NCBI RefSeq assembly: GCF_011082085.1
Contig: NZ_CP041063.1
Location: forward strand, 2,480,001 to 2,544,000
DNA length: 64,000 nucleotides
From: Bacillus sp. Cs-700
GTDB lineage: Bacteria > Bacillota > Bacilli > Bacillales > Guptibacillaceae
Direction: 5' to 3'
Part shown: piece after piece, positions 26,724 to 32,664 of the stretch
How positions within the stretch are numbered: the first letter of the stretch is position 1
Layout of the letters: every line of letters begins with the position of its first letter
Translations under genes and position numbers: made by a program
The notes under the pieces: generated by a model
The model's input: the letters and a program-made list of their open reading frames with translations, nothing else
What the model was told of the DNA's origin: nothing
Databases searched by the model: none

Positions 26724-26771
26724 AGGTGTAAAAAGACCTAAAAAAGAACCCTCCATCGAAAGTTCAAACAC

Positions 26772-27110
26772 TCAGATTTTATGATCGACCATAAAGCCGA
26801 GCAGCTCAGCCGTTGCCGCGTAGCGATCGAGGAACTTTTTTGAAGGGATTTCTTTAATAACTTCATCAGTTTGCGAATCGATGATCTGAACGTAGTATTC
26901 GTTTAGTTTGTCATGGAGTTGGAATTTGAGTGAGGTTTGAGATGGTTCGAGGTAGGTGTTTAGAGCTTTGATGTGGTGCTCAATGGTGTCTTTCGATAAA
27001 ACCTTTTCTTCTACCTCATGCTTTTCGATCGCCTTATTCATTTCAGTATTTTTTGTTTGAGTGAACTTAGTTGATCCAATAGGTGCAGTTGAAACGTCTC
27101 TTAGTTCCAT
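26772..27110 (-). CDS. flaG: FlaG family flagellar protein
   Basis: FlaG (YvyC) proteins affect filament length; the mechanism is unclear. The 112-residue product has the conserved C-terminal part LKFQLHDKLNEYYVQIIDSQ, TDEVIKEIPSKKFLDRYAA, after a polar N-terminus. TTGGAGAG precedes the ATG. It lies just after the hag terminator and before fliD, as in B. subtilis. I see no clear promoter of its own; readthrough from hag is possible. Confidence 0.9.
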   Translation of the reverse strand: MELRDVSTAPIGSTKFTQTKNTEMNKAIEKHEVEEKVLSKDTIEHHIKALNTYLEPSQTSLKFQLHDKLNEYYVQIIDSQTDEVIKEIPSKKFLDRYAATAELLGFMVDHKI

Positions 27111-27140
27111 CAGCTACTCTCCAATTCCGTATCAATTTGT

Positions 27141-27175
27141 TTTAAAAAAGGTGGCCTTCAATTGAAGACCACCTT
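27141..27175 (-). terminator. Rho-independent terminator of the hag transcript, after the 3' exon
   Basis: On the minus strand the stem AAGGTGGTCTTCAA / TTGAAGGCCACCTT (27148-27175, one G-U pair) is followed by a run of U (27141-27149). It lies 10 bp after the stop codon of the second flagellin C-terminus, not after the hag stop, so the intron and 3' exon belong to the hag transcription unit. Confidence 0.9.
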
Positions 27176-27184
27176 GTGAGTAAA

Positions 27185-27237
27185 TTAACGTAGAAGTTGT
27201 AGTACAGCTTGTGGCTGTTGGTTGGCTTGCTTTGCCG
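27185..27237 (-). other. Flagellin 3' exon behind a group I intron (second C-terminus)
   Basis: The minus strand here encodes AKQANQQPQAVLQLLR and a TAA (27185-27187): the canonical end of a Bacillus flagellin, with no start codon or N-terminus of its own. The hag gene upstream already ends in QANQSSSAVLQLLR, so this is a second C-terminus, clearly diverged at codon level. Joined to the T left by a 5' splice at the hag stop codon, the frame reads SAKQANQQPQAVLQLLR. Its place between intron and terminator makes a downstream exon more likely than a random relic, though a relic of a deleted tandem flagellin cannot be excluded. Confidence 0.8.
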
Positions 27238-27554
27238 CTGTTCCTTTCGGATACAGAATAGACTATATCTTCACCTCTCGTGTTCGAAAGGGCCGGGCAC
27301 TTCGAATGGCGTTTGCCCCCCTACGGATTTCATCACCATAGCTTTCGCCTTAGATGGTTTATCCTAGTCGTTGAACCTTCCCCACTCTTTCGAGACAGGA
27401 GCTTGGCTGCTGATTATCCAATCTTAATTCTTTTCAACCCATCACGCTCACCGTTTTCAGTCACGTTGTGGGGAATCAAGCTTAAGGAAGTTCCAGCAAT
27501 TCACCCGGTTATGCTCTTACCCGTTACCAGATAAGACGCCCTGTTCAATCAATT
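27238..27554 (-). ncRNA. Group I self-splicing intron at the flagellin stop codon (IA-like, no endonuclease)
   Basis: About 317 nt. Conserved boxes on the minus strand: P AAUUGCUGGAA (27491-27501), Q AAUCAGCAGCC (27405-27415), R GUUCAACGACUAG (27364-27376), S AAGAUAUAGUC (27261-27271). Helices: P4 GCUG/CAGC, P7 GACUA/UAGUC, P3 CCGGGU (27503-27508)/GCCCGG (27293-27298), P8 CCUUUCG (27285-27291)/CGAGAGG (27274-27280), a P7.1-type hairpin after R, and P9 around a GAAA loop near 27250. P1 candidate: exon UAAGAU (27555-27560) with guide GUCUUA (27532-27537), giving the required U-G pair at the cut and an intron starting AAUUGA. The last G is 27238 or 27235; both keep frame. Group I introns are known in flagellin genes of thermophilic bacilli. 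Confidence 0.88.
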
Positions 27555-28404
27555 ATCTTAGCAGCTGAAGCACTGCAGAAGAACTTTGATTGGCTTGAGC
27601 CAACATTGCTTGTGATGCCTGGTTAAGAATATTGTTCTTAGTGAAATCCATCATTTCTTTTGCCATGTCTACATCGCGGATACGAGATTCTGCGGCTGTT
27701 AGGTTTTGTGCAGTAGTTCCAAGGTTGTTAATCGAATGTTCAAGACGGTTTTGAACTGCACCTAATTTTGAGCGTTCTTCAGAAACTAAAGTTATTGCAG
27801 TATCGATGGTTGTTATTGCTGCAGTTGCTACAGCATTTGTAGAAGAAATATCTATAGCATCTGCCGTCTCATCATCAGCTGTGGCAACACCAAGCCCCGT
27901 GCCACCAGTCATATCTGAGATAGTAACAGAAATTGTTTGACTTTCATTTGCGCCTACTTGGAAATTAAATGTTCCAGTACCTGTACTAGTACCATCAAGA
28001 AGACTTTCAGTATTAAATTCAGTATTGGTAGTGATTCTATTTAGTTCTTTTGCTAACTGATTTGCTTCCGTTTGAAGAGCCTTTCTATCGTCAACATTGT
28101 TAGTATCGTTGGAAGCCTGAACAGCTAATTCACGCATACGTTGTAAAATAGCATGTGACTCATTTAAACCGCCCTCAGCAGTTTGAAGCAAGGAAATTCC
28201 ATCTTGAGAATTACGACTTGCCTGCTCAAGACCACGAATCTGGCCACGCATTTTCTCAGAAATTGAAAGTCCTGCCGCATCGTCCCCAGCACGGTTAATA
28301 CGAAGACCAGAAGAAAGTTTCTCCATGTTCTTAGATGCATTTAGTTGGTTCGCACCCATCTGATTGTACGTGTTCATTGCTGCTAAGTTGTGATTAATAA
28401 TCAT
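27553..28404 (-). CDS. hag: Flagellin (filament subunit); stop codon interrupted by a group I intron
   Basis: The main filament protein. The unspliced frame gives 283 residues: N-terminal D0/D1 (MIINHNLAAMNTYNQMGANQ; KLSSGLRINRAGDDAAGLSI), a short variable middle without D2/D3, and C-terminal D1/D0 (ESRIRDVDMAKEMMDFTKNN; ANQSSSAVLQLLR). GGAGG lies 10 bases before the ATG. Splicing at T|AA of the stop would extend the protein by about 16-17 residues that repeat the terminus; without splicing the normal-looking end is made. Transcription comes from a sigma-D promoter, and the leader has two CsrA sites. Confidence 0.96.
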   Translation of the reverse strand: MIINHNLAAMNTYNQMGANQLNASKNMEKLSSGLRINRAGDDAAGLSISEKMRGQIRGLEQASRNSQDGISLLQTAEGGLNESHAILQRMRELAVQASNDTNNVDDRKALQTEANQLAKELNRITTNTEFNTESLLDGTSTGTGTFNFQVGANESQTISVTISDMTGGTGLGVATADDETADAIDISSTNAVATAAITTIDTAITLVSEERSKLGAVQNRLEHSINNLGTTAQNLTAAESRIRDVDMAKEMMDFTKNNILNQASQAMLAQANQSSSAVLQLLR

Positions 28405-28413
28405 TTAAAATCT

Positions 28414-28423
28414 ACCTCCATGT
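28414..28423 (-). promoter_or_regulatory. CsrA binding site overlapping the hag ribosome binding site
   Basis: The leader RNA reads ACAUGGAGGU, a full match to the CsrA consensus ACANGGANGU, and its GGAGG is the hag ribosome binding site. In B. subtilis CsrA bound here blocks hag translation and FliW relieves it; both genes lie just upstream. Confidence 0.8.
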
Positions 28424-28446
28424 AATTGGTTTTATCAAGAAAATCC

Positions 28447-28456
28447 ACATCCGTTT
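28447..28456 (-). promoter_or_regulatory. Upstream CsrA binding site in the hag leader
   Basis: AAACGGAUGU matches ACANGGANGU at 9 of 10 positions and lies 23 bases before the site at the ribosome binding site. Two spaced GGA sites bound by one CsrA dimer is the arrangement known for B. subtilis hag. Confidence 0.65.
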
Positions 28457-28475
28457 GGACTTCCTAACACCCCTA

Positions 28476-28502
28476 TTATCGGCAGGCATTTTAGGATGTT
28501 TA
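28476..28502 (-). promoter_or_regulatory. Sigma-D promoter of hag
   Basis: Minus strand: TAAA (28499-28502), 15 bases, GCCGATAA (28476-28483), almost the consensus TAAA-N15-GCCGATAT. It lies after the terminator of the csrA unit, so hag has its own transcript with a leader of about 65-70 nt. Confidence 0.92.
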
Positions 28503-28523
28503 ATAGTTTTCTGAAAAATATTT

Positions 28524-28553
28524 AAAAAGAACCGCATCTATAGATAGCGGTTC
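28524..28553 (-). terminator. Terminator of the fliW-csrA-VOC unit
   Basis: Minus strand GAACCGC / GCGGTTC stem around an AT-rich loop, followed by UUUUU (28524-28528). It separates the fliW-csrA unit from hag. Confidence 0.8.
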
Positions 28554-28569
28554 CACTCTTACTAACAAT

Positions 28570-28965
28570 TTATCTTAAATGCGCAAATTCTTCCTTTTCA
28601 TAAAGCCCCGGCAAATAAGCCTCAAGCCTACTCCCATCCGGATCATAAAATTTAAAATGCGCGATTCCATCTTCTTCATCAACCGTGACGCCACGCTCTC
28701 GCAGCTCATTCTTAAACGTTTCCGCATTCTTCTCTGCTAAATGCAGAACCGGATAAGACCCGCTCGCATCAATTGAAGGAAGCTCTTCTCCTTCCTTCAA
28801 CTCTATCAAGCAAATCGCCGTCTGCCCTTCACCAACACCAAGCACCACGGTACCACCGTAGTTCTTCGTCACATGAAGACCGAGCATTTCTTCGTACCAT
28901 TTCACTGCGTTCTTAATATCCCGCACACGAATGTTCACTTGATAAACGCCTTCAAAGAAACTCAT
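28570..28965 (-). CDS. VOC (glyoxalase/dioxygenase fold) family protein
   Basis: A 131-residue protein with one vicinal-oxygen-chelate unit pair: VYQVNIRVRDIKNAVKWYEE at the start and FKFYDPDGSRLEAYLPGLY at the end, typical metal-ligand regions. GGAGGG precedes the ATG at 28963-28965. The substrate cannot be told. It sits between csrA and hag, 10 bp after csrA, and shares its transcript; in B. subtilis csrA and hag are direct neighbours. Confidence 0.85.
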   Translation of the reverse strand: MSFFEGVYQVNIRVRDIKNAVKWYEEMLGLHVTKNYGGTVVLGVGEGQTAICLIELKEGEELPSIDASGSYPVLHLAEKNAETFKNELRERGVTVDEEDGIAHFKFYDPDGSRLEAYLPGLYEKEEFAHLR

Positions 28966-28975
28966 CAAGTCCCTC

Positions 28976-29209
28976 CTATGAACTCGTATTTTTCCTGAAC
29001 TCCTTCAAATCCTCCAAGCTAAACTCCTGCATCGCGGCAAGCTTATTCTCTGACTGAATGGCTTCATATACTTCTTTTCGGTGGATGGCAATATTCTTCG
29101 GTGCTTCTACACCTAGCTTCACCGTATCGCCGTCAATGCTAATGATTTTTAGTTCAATTTCATCATTAATCACAATTGATTCGCCTTTTTTACGTCCAAG
29201 TACGAGCAT
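28976..29209 (-). CDS. csrA: Translational regulator CsrA
   Basis: CsrA is an RNA-binding dimer that blocks translation of hag mRNA in Bacillus. The 77-residue protein has the full CsrA fold: [20 protein letters not shown], then [20 protein letters not shown]. The RNA-contact residues (L4, R6, the [11 protein letters not shown] strand and R44) are present. Its start overlaps the fliW stop by one base. The C-terminal tail is typical of long Bacillus CsrA. Confidence 0.96.
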   Translation of the reverse strand: MLVLGRKKGESIVINDEIELKIISIDGDTVKLGVEAPKNIAIHRKEVYEAIQSENKLAAMQEFSLEDLKEFRKNTSS

Positions 29210-29658
29210 TACTCCGCCTCCTCTGTGTTCACTTGCTTTAAGAGAGGTTCTTTGATGCCATACTCCTGTTTTAAGACAAGTTGTTTTCCAGTATGTTCTT
29301 CGGTGTTAAAAATTAGCGGTGCTTTTAAATTCATCGTCGCTTCTTTTAATGAACCCTGAACAGTAAGAATCGAGAGCACAAGCGCATGGGCTGGATCGGT
29401 TAAATTAAGCTGAGCGAGCGTGCTATCGTCAAGGTTTACTTCATAATTTGGGTAAAAGGAAAACGGATCGGCGAGAAAAAAGCATAGGCCGCTTTCTTCT
29501 GTTGATTGTAAAAAGTAAAAAGGAGACTCATCTTTGTCATCAGCGGGTAATAGACAGTAAGTTGTAAAGTGCTCAAGGCCAGGGATGCCACTTTCAAACG
29601 TGACGAGACGTTCTTCGGTGACGTCCATTTCTCCAAAGCGTGCAGTATGTAATTTCAT
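29209..29658 (-). CDS. fliW: Flagellar assembly factor FliW (CsrA antagonist)
   Basis: FliW binds either flagellin or CsrA; free FliW releases CsrA from hag mRNA. The 149-residue product has family motifs [20 protein letters not shown] and [27 protein letters not shown] lies before the ATG; a TATAAT box at 29692-29697 (minus strand) may be its -10. It overlaps csrA, so the two are translated together. Confidence 0.95.
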   Translation of the reverse strand: MKLHTARFGEMDVTEERLVTFESGIPGLEHFTTYCLLPADDKDESPFYFLQSTEESGLCFFLADPFSFYPNYEVNLDDSTLAQLNLTDPAHALVLSILTVQGSLKEATMNLKAPLIFNTEEHTGKQLVLKQEYGIKEPLLKQVNTEEAE

Positions 29659-29845
29659 AGCGATCTCCTTTTTTGATCAGTGTGTACCCTCATTATAAGG
29701 CCTATAGCGCTTTTTTCCATGGATAATTTGTTGTCTTTTTGAAATTTCGGTAAACTTAACGTAACAGACAACCGCTGAAAAAGCAGAATCATGTCGAAGT
29801 TTTATTCTTAATCACATAACGATCAACATGAAAGGAGAAAGCGTC

Positions 29846-30568
29846 ATGAAGATCACCTTTTATCCACTCGGTGAAGCAGCCGTGAAATGCTGTTTCCATG
29901 AAGACATTTCAACTGCTCTAACAAATAAAATTCAATCATTTTGTCAAAAGCTTCACCACCATCATGCTGGCATCACGGAATGGGTACCTGCCTATGACTC
30001 TGTCGCCGTTTACTACGATCCGTGGAAGCTTTCGTATGAGCAAATCACTAACATGCTTCAACCTATTGCGTACGAAATTGACGCAAATCACCAGAAAACA
30101 AATACGGTAATTACCATTCCAACGGTTTACGGAAGCGACTATGGTCCGGACCTTGAAAATCTCGCAGCTGCCAACAACCTTTCCACTAAAAAAGTCATCA
30201 CCTTACATACGAAGCGCCACTACCTCATTAACATGATCGGCTTTTTACCAGGATTTCCTTACTTAAGCGTGCTGGATGAACGAATCGCGATGCCTCGATT
30301 TGAAAATCCAAGGCAGTCCGTTCCATCTGGATCCGTTGGCATTGCTGAAAATCAGACTGGGATTTATCCGCTCGATTCACCTGGCGGCTGGAATATCATT
30401 GGACGTACTCCGCTAAAGCTTTTTGATAGCGAAAAAGAAGATCCGTTTCTGTTTGAGCAAGGCGATTATTTACAGTTCAAATCCATTTCGGAAGACGAAT
30501 ACAAACAGATTCAGCGTGAAATTGAAAATGGCACGTACGAACTTGAACGCAGGGAGGAATCCGAATGA
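29846..30568 (+). CDS. pxpB: 5-oxoprolinase subunit PxpB (KipI family)
   Basis: PxpB works with PxpA and PxpC to open 5-oxoproline to glutamate with ATP. I start at MKITFYPLGEAAVKCCF (ATG 29846), where AAAGGAG is well placed; the upstream ATG lies in that site. The 240-residue protein has the cyclophilin-like signature INMIGFLPGFPYLSVLDERI and PRQSVPSGSVGIAENQTGIY with GGWNIIGRTP. In older work the homologue KipI was described as an inhibitor of sporulation kinase A. It overlaps pxpA by 4 bp. Confidence 0.93.
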   Translation: MKITFYPLGEAAVKCCFHEDISTALTNKIQSFCQKLHHHHAGITEWVPAYDSVAVYYDPWKLSYEQITNMLQPIAYEIDANHQKTNTVITIPTVYGSDYGPDLENLAAANNLSTKKVITLHTKRHYLINMIGFLPGFPYLSVLDERIAMPRFENPRQSVPSGSVGIAENQTGIYPLDSPGGWNIIGRTPLKLFDSEKEDPFLFEQGDYLQFKSISEDEYKQIQREIENGTYELERREESE

Positions 30569-31332
30569 CGTTTCGCATTGATTTAAACAGTGACCTAGGA
30601 GAAAGCTTTGGTACTTATGTTGTCGGTCAAGATGAACAGGTGCTCGAGCTCGTTTCTTCCGCCAATATTGCATGCGGCTATCATGCCGGAGACCCGCATA
30701 TTATGAATAAAACAGTCGAATGGGCGAAAGAGCACCATGTTGGGATTGGTGCGCATCCTGGATTTCCTGATTTAGTTGGTTTTGGCCGTCGCAATATGAA
30801 CATTACACCAGAGGATACGTACTCCCTCGTTCTTTATCAAATCGGAGCACTGCACGGGTTCTGCAGGGCGCATGAAGTGCCTTTACAGCATGTGAAACCG
30901 CATGGGGCGCTTTACAATATGGCTTCGAAGGATCCTGAACTTGCGAACGCGATTGCGCAAGCCGTGAAAGATTTTGATTCCGAGCTGATTCTATTTGGGC
31001 TTGCAAACTCGGAGCTCATTCGCGCTGCGCAGGACGCTGCACTTCCTTATGCTTCGGAAGTGTTTGCCGACAGAACGTATCAGCCTGACGGTTCGCTTAC
31101 CCCTCGTGTTGAAAAAAATGCGATAATTCGTGATGAGCAAGCAGCGATCGAACAGGTGATTCAAATGGTGAAAGAAGGAATGGTAACGGCCGTTGATGGC
31201 TCGATTATTGCGATTGAAGCGGATACGGTTTGTGTGCACGGAGATGAGTCGTCAGCGCTTGCGTTTATTAAGGCGCTTCGGAAACGGTTTACGGAAGAAA
31301 ATATTGAGATGGAAAGGATCGGAAACCGGTGA
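30565..31332 (+). CDS. pxpA: 5-oxoprolinase subunit PxpA (LamB/YcsF family)
   Basis: The 255-residue protein begins FRIDLNSDLGESFGTYVVGQ and has NIACGYHAGDPHIMNKTVEW and HVKPHGALYNMASKDPELAN, the LamB/YcsF signature with conserved Asp, His and Lys. It overlaps pxpB and pxpC by 4 bp each (ATGA junctions), so the three subunits are translated as a coupled set. Confidence 0.95.
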   Translation: MTFRIDLNSDLGESFGTYVVGQDEQVLELVSSANIACGYHAGDPHIMNKTVEWAKEHHVGIGAHPGFPDLVGFGRRNMNITPEDTYSLVLYQIGALHGFCRAHEVPLQHVKPHGALYNMASKDPELANAIAQAVKDFDSELILFGLANSELIRAAQDAALPYASEVFADRTYQPDGSLTPRVEKNAIIRDEQAAIEQVIQMVKEGMVTAVDGSIIAIEADTVCVHGDESSALAFIKALRKRFTEENIEMERIGNR

Positions 31333-32252
31333 AATTATTTTCAGTCGATAAACCAGGATTGTATACAACTTATCAAGATTTAGGGCGTGTCGGGTATTTG
31401 AAGTACGGGGTTCCGGCATCTGGAGCACTTGATCGCTTCGCTCTACAGGTTGGTAATCTTTTAGTTGGCAACGAACGAGGTGCGGCCGGTCTTGAAGTGA
31501 CGATGCAGGGACCAGAACTAATCGCTCAACAATCTTTTGTGATGGCTGTAACGGGAGGCGATTTATCTCCTATGATCAACGGAAAACGGATTGCGCTCTG
31601 GAAATCCGTTCTTATTAAAAAAGGACAGGTGCTCGAGTTTGGAAAGCCACGTACTGGCGTCCGCGCTTACCTCACCGTTTCAGGCGGATTTCAATCAAGT
31701 CAATATATGGGCAGTCGCTCCGTTTATGAACCAGCTGGTCTTGGACGTCCGCTTCAGAAGGGTGATGAACTCTTTGGTGAGCCTAGAAAACAAAAAGCAG
31801 GAACCGGGCTCTTTTTCACCGAGATTCCTGATTATGATCGTGAGATAGAAGTACGCGTTGTGAAAGGACCTCATCATGAACAAATCTCGGATAAGGTCGT
31901 TTCGGATTTTTTCGCTATGAGTCATGAGGTGTCGCCGCAATCTAATCGTATGGGCTACCGCCTTCAATCTGAGCTTCAGACGAATCATGAAGCGAACGTT
32001 GTTTCAGATGCAGTTCCAATTGGTGGTATTCAGCTACCTGGAAACGGTCAGCCGATCATCCTGCTTGCAGATCGGCAAACGACAGGTGGATATACGCGAA
32101 TCGGAACAGTGATTGGTCCTGATTTGCCGCTCGTTGCCCAGCTTCCACCTGGTGGGAAAATTCGTTTTAAAGAAGTAACGGTAGAAGAAGCTCAAAATGC
32201 GGCGAAACAAGTTGAACAGAAGCTCCGTATTTGGGAGCGAATCCATCGCTAA
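31329..32252 (+). CDS. pxpC: 5-oxoprolinase subunit PxpC (KipA family)
   Basis: The 307-residue biotin-dependent-carboxylase-like subunit has the family start TYQDLGRVGYLKYGVPASGA, a middle AYLTVSGGF, and PIGGIQLPGNGQPIILLADR with QTTGGYTRIGTVIGPDLPL near the end. It completes the pxpBAC operon. The gene runs convergent to the minus-strand gene at 32249, the stops overlapping by 4 bp. Confidence 0.94.
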   Translation: MKLFSVDKPGLYTTYQDLGRVGYLKYGVPASGALDRFALQVGNLLVGNERGAAGLEVTMQGPELIAQQSFVMAVTGGDLSPMINGKRIALWKSVLIKKGQVLEFGKPRTGVRAYLTVSGGFQSSQYMGSRSVYEPAGLGRPLQKGDELFGEPRKQKAGTGLFFTEIPDYDREIEVRVVKGPHHEQISDKVVSDFFAMSHEVSPQSNRMGYRLQSELQTNHEANVVSDAVPIGGIQLPGNGQPIILLADRQTTGGYTRIGTVIGPDLPLVAQLPPGGKIRFKEVTVEEAQNAAKQVEQKLRIWERIHR

Positions 32253-32518
32253 TGCAGGCGGAGGTAGCTGTGAAGCTCGTCTTTCACAACCTCCCCCTGA
32301 TCTTGTTCAGTCATTTGCAGGTGATAATGATCGCCTTCAGCTTCAGCCTGGAAATTGTAGAAACCTTTACTATTTAAATAGTCGCTCAGATCTTCAATCT
32401 TTTCACACTGAGAGAACAAAATTTTATTGCCCACATAATCGTCATTCACATAAACATTATACGTATGTGCATTTTTCATCTCTTCCCCTTGATTAAAAAA
32501 CGGGAACGGTTCCGGCAT
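32249..32518 (-). CDS. Hypothetical small protein, 89 residues
   Basis: I do not recognise this family. The protein is acidic and soluble, with a compact region NAHTYNVYVNDDYVGNKILF and a stretch rich in E, D, H and Q after it. AAGGAGGG stands 7 bases before the ATG, which supports a real gene. It is monocistronic and convergent with pxpC. Confidence 0.65.
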   Translation of the reverse strand: MPEPFPFFNQGEEMKNAHTYNVYVNDDYVGNKILFSQCEKIEDLSDYLNSKGFYNFQAEAEGDHYHLQMTEQDQGEVVKDELHSYLRLH

Positions 32519-32606
32519 TCTGTCTCCCTCCTTTCTTTAGGGATTACTATCAATTTGTCCCTCCCTGCCGTTTTTATGTTGGAAAAACATTCATGTGCGC
32601 TAGTAT

Positions 32607-32632
32607 GTTTAATCCTTTAAGCATTCGGGAAC
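32607..32632 (+). promoter_or_regulatory. Sigma-B-like promoter of the aldehyde dehydrogenase gene
   Basis: GTTTAA (32607-32612), 14 bases, GGGAAC (32627-32632), against the sigma-B pattern GTTTAA-N12..15-GGGWAT; one mismatch. It lies 32 bp before the start codon. Confidence 0.55.
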
Positions 32633-32664
32633 CTTCTATAACGTACACTAAAGGAGGATGACTC

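Noticed and set aside
27280-27534. 84-codon plus-strand ORF inside the intron region, possible homing endonuclease
   Set aside because: It is antisense to the intron core, has no LAGLIDADG, GIY-YIG or HNH motif and no ribosome binding site; the conserved intron boxes explain the sequence.
27185-27554. A second, complete flagellin gene after hag
   Set aside because: Only the last 16 codons and the stop are present; no flagellin N-terminus or middle exists in the gap.
27590-27635. A 5' splice site inside the hag coding region (for example after AUGU near 27602), replacing the normal C-terminus
   Set aside because: Only four pairs with a guide sequence, no AAUUGA-like intron start, and the joined protein would be one residue off the flagellin pattern. 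It remains a fallback if the stop-codon site fails.
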